Positions 32,257 through 43,180 of a stretch of DNA of 64,000 nucleotides are shown in pieces (positions within the stretch are counted from its first letter, which is position 1; each line of letters starts with the position of its first letter). This stretch comes from Micrasema longulum (Eukaryota > Arthropoda > Insecta > Trichoptera > Brachycentridae): NCBI GenBank assembly GCA_022494885.1, contig JAGVSM010003418.1, positions 124,001 through 188,000 of the forward strand. The letters are read 5' to 3'. The notes under the pieces are model-generated. The model saw only the letters and a program-made list of their open reading frames with translations. It had not been told where the DNA came from and did no database searches. Both the position numbers and the translations under genes were made by a program.

Positions 32257-33432
32257 TGTAGCGAGTGATGTCTTTGGTTCTCTTCCGCTTCTTCTCAGTT
32301 AGTTTTGCCGATTGGTCTTTTTTTTTTTTTAATTAAGGAGTTGCATATTTTTTGCCTTGCTTATTATGTACAAGGCTTATATGAACTGCAAAATGATCGT
32401 TCCTTCTATTTTTTTTATTATAGTGTGAGGATCTGGTGGTGGAAACTCATACAGGAGAAGCCGGACTATTGACAGGCATAAGCAGATCTTCCGTTCCACT
32501 TTGAGAGCGTTCGGCATTTTGTGTCCTATTTTTATTTATTTCAACAATCACCTCTACTATTTTTACCATGAATGATATGAGCTCATGCGATTGGTCAGTT
32601 GATGATAAGTAAACCGAAAATCTTCCACAACTTTCTGAACATTGGTTGATTAAAATTAACTAGTAACGTCGTTGAAAGTAGTTTATTTTTAACAATATTT
32701 GATTATGTCCAAATGCTTGCAGACTGGCTGGATTTCCTCCCTAGGGAGTTGTTCGCATTTAAATTTATTTCAGCAGAGAGGGAAAAAGCTTTTGAGAAGG
32801 GAATATGGAAGTCTAGGCATTTACAGGGCTTATGACCTGTCATCGGCTGGTTTAAGTGGCCACTTTACACACTGTGTAACATTCACCATTCTGCCCATGT
32901 TTGAACATCCACATTTCCTCAACTCTTCCATCTGTTGAGTGTTGCGAAGTAAAAGAGCTGAAACCTTTATCAAGCGGGTGAGATTCAGAAGCATAAAAAT
33001 TGGAAAATTGTTTTCAGGCGTTGCCTAGTGGGTGATTTGGTTCAGCTGGATGAATCTCACCCACGTGATAAAGGTTTCAGCTCTTTTACTTCACAAAAGT
33101 CAACAGATGGAAGAGTTGAGGAAATGTGGATGTTCAAACATGGGCAGAATGGTGAATGTTACACAGTGTGTAAAGTGGCCACTTAAACCAGCCAATGACA
33201 GGTCATAAGCCCTGTAAATGCCTAGACTTCCATGTTCCATTCTCAAAAACTTTTTCCCTCTCTGTTGAAATAAATTTAAATAGTTTATTTTTATTTAAAT
33301 ATTTTTTTATATTTTTTCTGGTACCTACATTTTCAAGAAACTTTGCATTATAATTTAATACTCTAATTTTTACCGCGCGTAAGAAAACATTTTTTGTACC
33401 CAATTTCCCGTAGGGCTGAATTTCCTCATTGC
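32257..33432 (-). mobile_element. Element B, minus copy broken by two insertions
   Basis: Left terminal repeat at 33432 (minus: aatgaggaaattcagcccta), with family sequence down to about 33285. It resumes from about 32697 to 32605 ('gttgattaaaattaactagt', 'aacgtcgttgaaagtag', 'aaaatcttccacaactt') and again at 32320-32257 ('gaccaatcggcaaaactaac', 'gagaagaagcggaag'). The gaps hold a foldback element (32700-33283) and an unidentified 285-bp insertion (32321-32604). Confidence 0.65.
32758..33282. mobile_element. Complete foldback element, about 230-bp arms
   Basis: The left arm (32758-32988) is the near-exact reverse complement of the right arm (33047-33282): 'ggctggtttaagtggccact' against 'aagtggccacttaaaccagc', 'gcccatgtttgaacatccac' against 'gtggatgttcaaacatgggc', and 'gtaaaagagctgaaaccttt' against 'aaaggtttcagctctttta'. 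The spacer is about 58 bp (caggcgttgcctagtgggtg). No coding capacity. It sits inside a minus-strand element B copy, so it is the younger insertion. Its RNA would form a very long hairpin. Confidence 0.85.
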
Positions 33433-33539
33433 AATATGGACAAGAGTAACAATGACAGATGCTCTCATGGGCCCTTCATAATTCATACAAAGTTTCAAAT
33501 TTACAGTGAAAGGGACTGTAAAAACATGTCATATTAATG

Positions 33540-33655
33540 AATAGAAATCGGGAATCAAGGCTCGTAGGTCCGATTTAATCAGGCGAAGACGACAGCTTAT
33601 TTTAGTCCTGTTGTAGGGCTCTCGCATGTTACAGTCGGCGATAGCTGACTGTTAT
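33540..33655. repeat. GC-richer repeat D, second copy
   Basis: Contains 'catgttacagtcggcgatag', matching 8583-8602, and a GC-richer upstream part. A short 'gcatgtaacagtcatc' follows at 33824. Class unknown. Confidence 0.4.
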
Positions 33656-34885
33656 TGTTTTAAATTACACATTCTTCACTATTTAATTTTGATCGTGCAC
33701 TCATCGGTCTTATGCGTAGATATTAAATATATCTGTAAATTTTGTGTAGTTTTGATAGCATTATTCTGTGTGACAGATTCTTCTTCATTACATCTTTTTT
33801 TTCGGAATCGGCCAAATTTCTTAGCATGTAACAGTCATCATAAAGGCTATGACTTTATAAATCAGACATAATATTACGCAGGTTTTTTTGGCTTCCCCAA
33901 CTTATTCATATAATTTATTTCTCCATTTATATTTGGAACTATTAATGAATACCTGTTCAATAAATACGGATTTGTTAAGTGCGTATTAAAATATTAAATA
34001 ATATTAACAACTTTTTTTAGTATTAGTCGGTTGGAAGAAATTGTTATTTGCCAATGTACAAATTTAACTGCACAAAAATCAAATATATATGTAAAATGTA
34101 ATGAAGATAGTTCCGTTATTACCACATTTTCATCAATAATAATTTTCCTTTCCTGGGCTCGTTTTATTTTTTATTTTCGTTACAAAATAATATGGTTACA
34201 TTAAATCATTTTAATATCAGTAATAAAGACATAATATTTTTAATAATAAAATCTCTTTTTACATACATGTTTTGAATGAGTAACCGAATGTTAAAATTGT
34301 TAATCGTACAAAAATTGCACACCATGATAAGTTTACCTCATTAAAATATCGTCAAACCTTGAACATGTGAGCTTATTTTATGTACCTACGTATAACTTTT
34401 TACTATTAACTGATAACAGGTTTATACTTAAGGATATCTATCATTTCTATTTTCCCTTTTCTTTCCTTATTATATTATATTTTTGAAAATCTATCAATAT
34501 CCTACCAAAATATTTATATTGATGTAACAACGCTAATGCTCGTCAGTCTCAAAATATGTTACCTATTTATTTATTTTGGTAGATAGCTTATTATACATAT
34601 TGTTAAAATAAGATATAGTTCTCGTAAAAAATAAGGAAATGTATGAAATAAATGTCTGCATAATACCTACCTCGAAATGCGCAAGATCTCCGCGAGTTAA
34701 GGCCTCCATTGACAAAACAATTCACTAAACCTTTATGAAAATACTAAATAATAACCGATGTATTATTTATTTCCACAGAACTATGAATTGACACTTATAT
34801 TTAGCATCACTTGTTACAAAATTTCGACAAGAAATTCGATAATATGTACATTTTTATTGAGAAATACAACAGGAAGGGTGATACA
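33656..34885. other. Intergenic, no gene supported
   Basis: AT-rich; short frames only. Confidence 0.4.
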
Positions 34886-34985
34886 CCGATTGACCGCGAC
34901 TAAACCTCCCTCTGACGGAGTTTTCCGAATGAGGCCGAAATTTTCCGAGTGGCGGCCATTTTGGGAGGGTGCGCAGCCTTAAAAA
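34886..34985 (+). other. Small GC-richer coding-like patch
   Basis: One frame reads ATKPPSDGVFRMRPKFSEW then RPFWEGAQP and a stop. GC content is much higher than its flanks. No family recognised; it may be an exon end or part of a dispersed repeat. Confidence 0.25.
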
Positions 34986-35227
34986 CGGGTATGTCTCGTG
35001 ACATTGCACTAAATTCAAAATTGAAATAAGTTATTTTTATGCCAGGCATTTTAATTTCCAGCAGCTACATAATTTCTTACTTAACCAAAAAATATAATTT
35101 AAACCAGCATAAAAAAAAATATATATATATGTATTGTAGGTATAAATGAGTGTTAAGAAGACCTTATAAGTGTTTGTTTTTCGGTTAGTTACTTACCTAG
35201 CCTTGAAGTAAGCTATGTCCATTATTT

Positions 35228-35305
35228 GTCCATCTCGTGATGTAGTGGTTAGCGCGTTTAACTACCAGGTTCCAGGTTCGATTCCTGTGAAGGTCGAAAT
35301 TAAAT
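35228..35305 (+). mobile_element. tRNA-headed SINE fragment
   Basis: 'gtgatgtagtggttagcgcg' (A box) and 'aggttcgattcc' (B box) with an intact polymerase III promoter. Stem pairing is not that of a working tRNA, and the sequence runs directly into the element at 35317. Confidence 0.55.
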
Positions 35306-35316
35306 ATTACGGGAGC

Positions 35317-35723
35317 GGAGGGTAATACCGTACAAGGGTTAATTCCGTACAGCAGTTTTAAGTTGGGAGTAAGCAAGTTACATATGTTTGAATTTTTCAA
35401 ACTAATTCGATTATTGTAGTCTCATACCCTCGCAACTATTACATCAGTCAGCGGAGCGCTAGCGGGGCCATCAGATGTGATGTGATTTCACACGCTTTGA
35501 TGTGTTTTCATTTTCGCTATTACAACATTTTAACATCAGAAAATAAACCGTGAGTACATATCTTTACGAAATTAGGTAGTGAAGGTATTGAATTTAATTT
35601 TGTAAGTGTGTATATTTAATATATGTTATCAGCGATGTGTGGCGTATGTTTTTGTAACTAAAGGACGTTGAAGATCAATATACGTTTTCGGTTAATTCCG
35701 GACACTGTATGGTATTATTCACC
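35317..35723. mobile_element. Non-autonomous DNA element with imperfect TIRs
   Basis: The left end 'ggagggtaataccgtacaag' followed by 'ggttaattccgtac' is mirrored at the right by 'cggttaattccggacac' and 'tgtatggtattattcacc'. The ends thus pair over about 35 bp with mismatches and rearranged order. The 407-bp interior is non-coding. Confidence 0.45.
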
Positions 35724-35835
35724 ACAGCTATTTATATTATACCAAGCTAACGGCACTTGACCTCTTTTTATCAAAGTTTACCTCAAAATTTTCAAAATGG
35801 AGAAAGAACATAACGTTTAGATATGAAAATTACGA

Positions 35836-35965
35836 ACGGGTTTTGGTCCCGTGTCTAGTGTTGCAGACTCACGGATCAGAGGTCCGACGTTTGAACCCCA
35901 CTCTACCCCAACTTGATTCCCATTTTCTAATAGTGAGTTATTTACAACTTGTCGAAATATTTGGG
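35836..35965 (+). mobile_element. SINE family 3
   Basis: 'ttggtcccgtgtctagtgtt', 'cggatcagaggtccgacgtt', B-box-like 'gtttgaacccc', then the body 'cattttctaatagtgagtta' and 'tttacaactt'. Same order as at 61092-61235. Confidence 0.7.
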
Positions 35966-36384
35966 TAAATAATAAGAACGAGAATATTCCTTTTTTTTTA
36001 ATAAATAAAATAGTAAAAATTTGAGTAATATGCGAAGAATTTAGTAAGAACAAAAAATTATGGCACAAATGTATCAATCAAAAAGGAAGTGGTGAAACTT
36101 CTACGAATAATTATTTATGGGAATTTTACAAATGAATGTTCCTATATAAAAAACTATAATGAAGGTTTAATTGATAAAGTCATTTTATCATTTGTAACGA
36201 TACAAGAATGTACAAAATAAGACGAACGATCTACGGAATAACATGCAAAAGTCGGGTAACTTCGTACTTCTTAATTTTCTAATTCTTTGTTTTTGAGGGT
36301 TCCGTGTAGTCACTTATACATAACCTTTAGTCATATTAAACTGAACACAATTAAGGGTAAATTCATGCATTAAAATAAGCCTTG

Positions 36385-36598
36385 TACCTAATAGACTCCA
36401 AGAAAATTACTGAAAAGTTAGGTGTTCGGCATTACCCTCCACTCTCCTAATTAAAAGGATGTTTTGAACTTGAAACGTTACATGCGGAGTAGTTTTAGAA
36501 ATACAAAACTTTAAATACCAATTTATTTTTTTAAATTTTGTCTTAGTTTTATTGTCTATTAACAAATAAAAAAAACACAGAACTTCCTCATTAATAAC
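36385..36598 (+). mobile_element. Element B, right-end copy
   Basis: 'cgttacatgcggagtagttt', 'agaaatacaaaactttaaat', 'attgtctattaacaaataaa' and the terminal repeat 'cagaacttcctcatt' match the right half of 14847-15273. Confidence 0.7.
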
Positions 36599-37149
36599 CG
36601 AAATCAAAGATTATCACTGTTTTTTGCTAAAAATATTCAAAAATTAAAAATACACAATTTATTTTTTTATTTTTTTGTTTATTTTTCCGTACATATATTT
36701 GCACAAAATTTTAATTACAAAAATACATCTTAAAATTAAGGTATAACATAAATTGGAAAAAATGCCCACAAAGACTTCAGCCTCTGAGCATGGGCCATTC
36801 TTTTTTTCATTATTATTAATAAGTTTAGAGTATATGGTATGACATGACCATGAAAAGAAAAGAAAAACAAAATGAACATATATGCTGATATTACAAAAAC
36901 AGGATTTATTTGCAGTATGCATATACATGCCTACATACGTAGGTACCCTTCACTCATGTCTTTTCTGAGAAATGGTAGCCTGGACAAAAAAAAACACTGA
37001 ACACAATATATTTTGGCAAAAGCTTTTTTAAGTATCTATGTACTTGTTGTTCGATAGAATTAAAATATTTAGTGTAAAATGAATGTTTTCTACTAAAAAA
37101 CAATGTTTTTCTAGTATTTATTTATTTAAACACATTATATACATATACA
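36599..37149. other. Intergenic, no gene supported
   Basis: AT-rich; an 89-codon minus frame has no recognisable features. Confidence 0.4.
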
Positions 37150-37505
37150 GTTTACATACATATGCACAAGGGCAGGCATATTGCCTTAAGGCAGTTTTTT
37201 CCTACCTACACAAATCGTTCAATTTGAGAAAATCATATTATAATAATAAAAATTGACTAAATATCTACACTATACTATGAAGACAGAAAGGGGTAAAGAG
37301 GAAGGAAAGGGGGAGAATAAAGTAAAAACTCAAATATTCAGGATATGACATTTCATACGTGATTTGAATATAAAGAAGGGGGCTGACATTAGTGGGTAGA
37401 TTATTTCATAATCGAGCAGCTACTATTGTGAAAGAGGAGGCAAAAAAAGTTGTACATAATTTTAAGATTGCGAAGTTATTCGTTGAGCAATCAATTTGCC
37501 ATAAG
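37150..37505 (-). mobile_element. CR1-like LINE 3' end
   Basis: Minus-strand frames include KLIAQRITSQS, a Leu/Pro-rich stretch and FIFKSRMKCHI, resembling a LINE polymerase end (..FKSRM..H). The 3' UTR holds 'ctgccttaaggcaatatgcc' (hairpin) and 'tgcccttgtgcat'. Broken frames; dead. Confidence 0.5.
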
Positions 37506-37510
37506 CAGTC

Positions 37511-38013
37511 ATGTCGCCGCCAAATAGTTAAATCAGTCACTGAACTGAGACTTCATTAAATGTCGGCATTAAACTGAATGGCTAGGCCGTTCGTTGAATG
37601 AACGTTAAACGAAAACGTTGAACGTCGCTTATTATCACCACAATAATTGATTTGTTGTGAAGTTGGGTAAGGTTAGGAATGTTAGGATAGGTTGGGTCAG
37701 GTTTAATAATAAAAAAATAAATAGATTTACTTTATTTCAACCCTTATTTAACTTAATAATGAATCCTTAACTTAACATACTAAGGTAAAAACGATTTTTT
37801 ATTATTATTAAACTTAGTCCAATCAACCCAACCCGGTGGCTTTTCGTTCGGCCGTTTCCAGCCGTTCAGCGTTTTCAGAGCAGCCAACACATTTAACGTT
37901 GAGTTATCTGAATTAATTCAACGAACGGCCTAGCCATTCAGGTAAATGTCGGCATTTGATGAACAGCCTAGCCGCTCAATTGAGTGGCTAATATAACTAT
38001 TTGGCTGCGACAT
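37511..38013. mobile_element. Long-TIR foldback element
   Basis: 503 bp. The left end 'atgtcgccgccaaatagtta' and right end 'aactatttggctgcgacat' begin imperfect inverted repeats of about 120 bp, which share 'taaatgtcggcatt', 'gaatggctaggccgttcgtt' and 'gaa..aacgttaaa'. The centre is AT-rich and non-coding. It lies directly against the LINE tail on its left. Its sequence is unrelated to the 32.8-kb foldback family. Confidence 0.75.
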
Positions 38014-38835
38014 ATACCTATCTAAGAGGGAATTTGGTACGTAAGAATTTTGATGAATAGGTATTTGAACATTACCTTTACGTCACTCTCTTGCAGATGC
38101 CTCCCCGATTCAGTGCGAAAAAGACAACTGCACGACTGACGGATTTTAATAAATAAAATCGAAGTTTTGCTGTCCCGTTTTCCGCACCTCAAAACTGAAC
38201 CGATTTTTATATTTAAAAAAAAGAATATTAGAATAAAATTTTCTACATCGGTATATTTTCCGTTTTTTTTAAATTATTTATTATATTTCTATACCGTATG
38301 TCTAAAGACGGTAGATAAAACTGGGCACTTTTTGTGTTTTTGGATGCTCCTAGCTCTCATAAGAAATAATTTATAAACAAAAAAAAACAGTAGAAACACG
38401 CCAATGGTAAATATTTATAGTCATTGCTCTAGTGCCATAATACAGGGAGAAAATACGGGACTACGTTTGTATGAAGAAAAGTGACTGCGTTTCTTCTTAA
38501 CTTTGTAATTTCTTCGGGATGCTCTAAGCGTCATTTTCGGCAGAAAAATGCGTGGGAGCGTCACGCACACGCAGAGCAATTGGCTATTGTAATCCTAAGT
38601 AGATAGCCTGCTCACCTATCTCTAGGGCAATGTCTTGGTCTATTGTCCTGTCCACCAAATTTCAGTTCACACGAGAACAATAGGTCCGATTCTGGGACAG
38701 GGCAATATTGTACTGTCCTCGTGTGAACCGTACTTAAAATATATGGTTTGTTATACCACATTCGGGATACCTAGTTCTTCATACTAAATGCATTTATTTA
38801 TTAATGCCAAAAATCAAAAACACATTTTCACTAAC
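38014..38835. other. Intergenic, no gene supported
   Basis: Short frames only. Around 38620-38730 is a GC-moderate stretch with the imperfect repeat pair 'ctattgtcctgtccaccaaa' and 'gggcaatattgtactgtcct', possibly a decayed inverted repeat. Confidence 0.35.
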
Positions 38836-38970
38836 CGGGTTATAGTCCCGTTGTAATGTCATGGATTCCGGACCAAAGGTCTAAGGTCCAAACCCTGCTC
38901 TGAACTTGTTTTTCATTTTAGAGCGCGGTTATTTATGGCTGGTCGAAAATAACCCCGAAGTTGAAATATT
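38836..38970 (+). mobile_element. SINE family 3, diverged copy
   Basis: 'gggttatagtcccgttgtaa', 'ccaaaggtctaaggtccaaa' and 'gcgcggttatttatggctgg' follow the family order at lower identity. Confidence 0.5.
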
Positions 38971-39477
38971 TGTTTACTTATAATGTTGCCTTATGGCGAG
39001 TGTATCACATGAACGGAAACGATGTATATTTTGTACAAAAAAACGACCGTTTTCTATTTATTATTTCATATGTTGTAGTTAAAATATAAATTAGATAACT
39101 AATAAAATTTACCAAAAAAAAATGACCAAAAATCATGTTTTGGTATTTTTGGTAAAAGGCCCTAATCAACACCGAAGGATCTAGTAGGTATTGCCCTAAT
39201 AGAGGGGGGGAAATTCATAGGTAGGTGAACAGAAACAAGAGAGCATAATATTATTTTTTGTATTATTAGTCTTTGCTCTTTGCTTTCATAAATAAATATG
39301 TTATTATCGTCTATGGTTATTTACTATTTTTGACGTTCCAAATGTCAACATTTTTTCCAAGGTGATGTGGGTTAAAATTTAAATTACTATGCTTTGTAGA
39401 ACTAAAAAGTTTCAAGCGTTTTAAGTTACAAGTTAATCAATGTTTGAGTAATAAAATAATGCCTTTCACTTCTATTC

Positions 39478-40740
39478 ATGTTTCTATCCGGAACATTTTT
39501 AGGATGGGTCAAAATGTTATTACTTAATTTAAAAACAATGAGTCATCGCAATAATATTTTTTCAAATCGAAGACAGTGGGAAAATCTGAAGAATATATCT
39601 AAATTGTCGTGTTTCGATGGTGATGATCATTTGATTAACTTTGTTCTCCTCACATATAATATTCTATCACAAAAACTTCTCGAAGACCATCCATATCTTT
39701 ACAAGCTATGCCCCAAACCAGCATTATCCTGGATATACCGATTTCAACTCATTCTATCAGAAGTTAGGTTTACCAAACCAGACATAATTTGTTTCCAAGA
39801 AGTTCAATTTACACACCTCGAGGAAATTAAATTGTCACTAAAAAAATTAGGCTACGAAACAATTTATAAACAGCGAACTGGAGGGAAACCAGATGGGTGC
39901 GCTATTTGCTTTCGAGTAAATGTTTTCTCTCTTATAGAATACAACAGTGTAGAATACTTCCAGCCAAAGGAAGCAATACTGAAGTATGATAATGTCGGAT
40001 TGATGGTGAGATTAATTTGTAAAGCACAACCAGATGTGGTGTTAGTAGTTTGCACTACACATTTACTTTTCAATCTGAAGCGAACTGATGCCAAACTTGG
40101 ACAGATACAAGTATTACTAGCTGAGCTGGACAAATTTTCTTTTAGCAAAGAAAAGGGCCATCATTTACCAATATTACTTACAGGTGATTTCAACTCCAAG
40201 CCGCAAAGCCCAGTAACTAGGCTTATTACTGCTGGTAAGATAAAAGAGCCGGATCTTTTTAATCCGTTGAAAAATATTGCAATTACCCATCATTGCCAAC
40301 ATTTGGATGTTTATTTGGAACGAAGTTTGAAGTCATCTAGATGTAAACAAACTTACTTGGATCATTCAGAAAGAAAAAAACAGGATAATAACAAAATTGA
40401 CAAACAGTATTTCGCTGAGGAATATGCTCATCTTTTTAAAAAGAAGACTTTGAAACATGGTTTTACTTTTAAATCTGTTTACGATATCTGCAAACCAAAT
40501 GGAAGTTCTGAAGCTACAGTATACCAAAATGGTTGGACGGTGGTGGATTATATTTTCTATTCTTCCAATAACGAGACTGGCAAATTGAAACTCCGGGAGA
40601 GATATTATATTCCGACAGTTGGGGAGTGTAAAAAAGTTAAATCTTTGCCTAATTTTAAGTATGGATCTGATCATTTTAGCTTAGCTGCAAAATTTTCTTT
40701 AGTTTATGGGAAGGGGCGGAAAAATAATAATTTAAGCTGA
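39478..40740 (+). CDS. angel: Angel-type nuclease, copy 1
   Basis: A 420-residue, single-exon member of the Angel branch of the exonuclease-endonuclease-phosphatase (EEP) superfamily, related to CCR4/nocturnin deadenylases; vertebrate relatives are ANGEL1/2, and ANGEL2 is known as a 2',3'-cyclic phosphatase on RNA. Visible motifs: TYNILSQ (Asn61), IICFQEVQ (Glu108, metal ligand), CTTHLLFN (His195), TGDFNS (Asp237/Asn239), VVDYIF (Asp357) and GSDHFSLAAKF (Asp398/His399). All are in place, so it should be active. The start could be Met1, Met13 or Met21 (MSHRNN). An acceptor-like 'ttttag' at 39498-39503, just before GATGGGTC, leaves an unseen 5' exon possible. The N-terminus is about 40 residues shorter than in copy 2, and it lacks that copy's Ser/Pro-rich leader. 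Roughly half the residues match copy 2. The absence of introns allows a retrocopy origin. Confidence 0.9.
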   Translation: MFLSGTFLGWVKMLLLNLKTMSHRNNIFSNRRQWENLKNISKLSCFDGDDHLINFVLLTYNILSQKLLEDHPYLYKLCPKPALSWIYRFQLILSEVRFTKPDIICFQEVQFTHLEEIKLSLKKLGYETIYKQRTGGKPDGCAICFRVNVFSLIEYNSVEYFQPKEAILKYDNVGLMVRLICKAQPDVVLVVCTTHLLFNLKRTDAKLGQIQVLLAELDKFSFSKEKGHHLPILLTGDFNSKPQSPVTRLITAGKIKEPDLFNPLKNIAITHHCQHLDVYLERSLKSSRCKQTYLDHSERKKQDNNKIDKQYFAEEYAHLFKKKTLKHGFTFKSVYDICKPNGSSEATVYQNGWTVVDYIFYSSNNETGKLKLRERYYIPTVGECKKVKSLPNFKYGSDHFSLAAKFSLVYGKGRKNNNLS

Positions 40741-40999
40741 ATAATCCTACCTAGTGTCATAATACAAAGTGATACGTTCGCCGTATTTCCTTGGATTGTT
40801 TAATCCTGGGAAGAATTTCTACAAAATCTACAACCGAGTTTTCTAGACATACTATCTTACCCCTTCCATGTGCTACTAAGATCATGCAGATGGCCATAGA
40901 AAAGGATCATTAAGTTTTGTCACTCACTCGTTTAATTTGAAATCAGTATACGTAATTCTTTATTTTTATTTCCATCCGGGGTCACAATATCATGACGTA
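40741..40999. other. Downstream of Angel copy 1
   Basis: No gene. This probably contains the 3' UTR. No strong AATAAA occurs before 41021, where 'caataaag' falls inside the LINE fragment, so the 3' end is not placed. Confidence 0.35.
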
Positions 41000-41355
41000 A
41001 CAACGAGCTGTACAACATCAATAAAGCTCCCAAGCTCTCTGAACACATTAGACTAAACAGGCTGAGATGGGCCGGACGTGTGCAGAGAATGTCATCATCA
41101 CAGGTGCCAAAAAAAGCTTAGATAAACATTTAGGAGGCAGAAGAAAGGCCGGTAGACCAACTACTAGACTAACTGGAGGGTTGCAGAGGGTGACAGGAGT
41201 TGGAGTCGAAAGTTGATAAAGGCTAAGGCTCGATGTGGGCTGCAGCACCATTGAAGTGACCACAAACATAAATGGACATTTATATATTGTATTGTGTAAC
41301 ATTTGATTTGTAAATAACTTGTGTTGAGCTTTCCTAAATAAAATAAAATAAACTG
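41000..41355 (+). mobile_element. RTE-like LINE C-terminus and tail
   Basis: Reads NNELYNINKAPKLSEHIRLN then RLRWAGRVQRMSSSQVPKKA and a stop, then frameshifted 'GRRKAGRPTTRLTG'. 'RLRWaGHv.RM....P.k' and 'G.R..GRP..rW' are the usual end of RTE-type LINE polymerases. The copy ends in an (AAATA)n tail at 41336-41353. Dead. Confidence 0.7.
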
Positions 41356-41884
41356 AGAACTGAAATTTATTGAAGTTTAGTAATATAACATTTAATTCTT
41401 AAATTTTTTTACAAACATATTTTTTCAGTGACATTTTGCAGTAATCTGAGTATTGACCCAGATAGACGGGAAAATCTTTACTGCGTACAAATTTTAGTTT
41501 TAGTAAAAGAAAATTAAAATGTTGAAAGCGTAAAAATGTATATTAATATTAACAAAGTAAATAACTACAAAAAAAAAAACCAAAAAAAGATGCAAAAAAA
41601 AAACCACAAATTAGCTTTATTTCCTCAAAGGTTTTTCAATGTATTATTTTTATTTAGAAATAAAAGTATTTTTATACAGCCCCATTTAGAATAGGTTCAA
41701 ATTCATCTCAAAGGTCCCGCTATTATTATTAATCTCCCATAGTAAAGTTTTTCTTACTATGTATTTTAATTTATTTAAATGTTTTAGAATATTTATGTAT
41801 ATTATGTCATCTTTATATGCTAACTAGTTATATGTAGGAGTATTTATTTGAATGTACCAAATGCTTTATTTTATTTATGTACCA
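41356..41884. other. Intergenic, no gene seen
   Basis: AT-rich with poly-A runs near 41570-41605; no feature beyond the neighbouring LINE tails. Confidence 0.4.
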
Positions 41885-41935
41885 TACTTGTAAAAGCCCT
41901 CTGAGCGTCTATGTGAATGAAATAAATAGAATATT
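41885..41935 (+). mobile_element. LINE 3' tail
   Basis: 'gtaaaagccctctgagcgtc' followed by 'gaaataaatag'. Same end type as at 9725-9790 (-). Confidence 0.45.
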
Positions 41936-41997
41936 ATACTACACATAAAAAAGTGTAAATAACATATTTGTTATTATTGGTTTATAATGTGGTTTAC

Positions 41998-42165
41998 TGC
42001 AATATTGCATTGTTCATGGACTGGCACCCAAAGTGTAAGACTGATCACCTTACCTTCATGTAACTCGGTTAATCCAGATATGCTGCATTTAGTGTACCAA
42101 TCTGGTGCTGTGTACACCATCAGCTGCAGAAAGGAGTATGATGATAATGATCTTTATCATATAGG
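41998..42165 (+). mobile_element. SINE family 2, headless copy
   Basis: 'gttcatggactggcacccaa', 'agtgtaagactgatcacctt', 'accttcatgtaact' and 'tttagtgtaccaatctggtg' follow the family 2 body. The tRNA-like head is missing. Confidence 0.6.
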
Positions 42166-42366
42166 GATTATCAAAGCTGAATAAATTGAAATAATCTTAT
42201 TTTTTTGTTGGTATTGAATAATATAACATTATTATCTGTAGATAACAAATAAATTTTTTATTAGTTTAGTTATGTGTTAAATGAACAAACAGTATAATCA
42301 AGTCGTATCTTACTGTGGTGCCACTAGTTAAAATCTGTAATTGGCATATTTGTTTTTTCTAAATAT

Positions 42367-43180
42367 ATCATATCGCACCTTTAAAAACAAACCGTAACTA
42401 AATGAAATTTTTCGAGAATTCTGTATAAAATGTTCTATTAAAAAACAACTTTTCTGAATTTGATGTTATAGTGTAAATAAATATCCATCATTGTAATTAT
42501 TTTTTTATATTTAAATCTTAAAGTAGGGCACACATATCATACATATTGTTATGTGTGTTCTAATAATAACATTGAAAATATATTTAATTTATAAATTGTT
42601 TATCACATATGTCTTGACCATTATTTTAAATTTTGATATGTTTTTTTCTTCATAAATATTTTTTTCCATTTCGTAATACTTTTTAATTGCTTTAAATAAA
42701 ATTGAATTTTGTGACTTTGCCTTTTTCCTAAATGGAAGTCTAATTTTGTTCTTTTCTCTAGTATTGTGATCGTGTTCATGCTGGTTCCGATCAATTTTTT
42801 TCCAAAATTCTGTTTTTTTATTAGAGTTTATAATTTTATGAACAAATATCATTGTATTGTAAAATATTCTTTGTTTATATGTTAATAATTTCATTTCATT
42901 TACCATCGACTTTACCCTCGTATATCTGTTTTTTTTCAAAATGATTCTAAAGGCTTTATTTTGTAATACAGTTAGTTTATCTATGTTTTCTTTGTTTGAT
43001 AAAAATAAAATGCTACTACAGTAGTTAACGTGTGGTTCAATAATTGCTTAATAATTGTGACCTCAAAAAATGGCTCACAGCACCATGGTCTTTAATTCTA
43101 TTGCGAAAAAGCCTTGCATTTTAAAAATAAATTTGATATTTTCTTTTACTAACAGTTAGTCTTTAAAGGTGCGATATGAT
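42367..43180. repeat. 19-bp inverted repeat framing a LINE fragment
   Basis: 'atcatatcgcacctttaaa' (42367-42385) is the exact reverse complement of 43162-43180. The 814-bp unit encloses the LINE remnant at 42589-43050. It may be terminal repeats of a DNA element that captured a LINE, a LINE inserted into an existing element, or coincidence. Confidence 0.55.
42589..43050 (-). pseudogene. LINE polymerase C-terminal ORF remnant
   Basis: Minus strand, open for about 150 codons without its own start: IIEPHVNYCSSILFLSNKEN, IDKLTVLQNKAFRIIL, then MKLLTYKQRIFYNTMIFVHK, HDHNTREKNKIRLP and NSILFKAIKKYYEMEKNI, with a stop at 42589. This matches the thumb/C-terminal part of CR1/L2-like LINE polymerases ('YCs.i....L..LQNKA.RiI', 'HtTR', 'lF.kGl..yN.LP'). 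The typical 'LP' is lost and no RT core lies upstream. It could be mistaken for a gene because the frame is intact. Confidence 0.7.
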
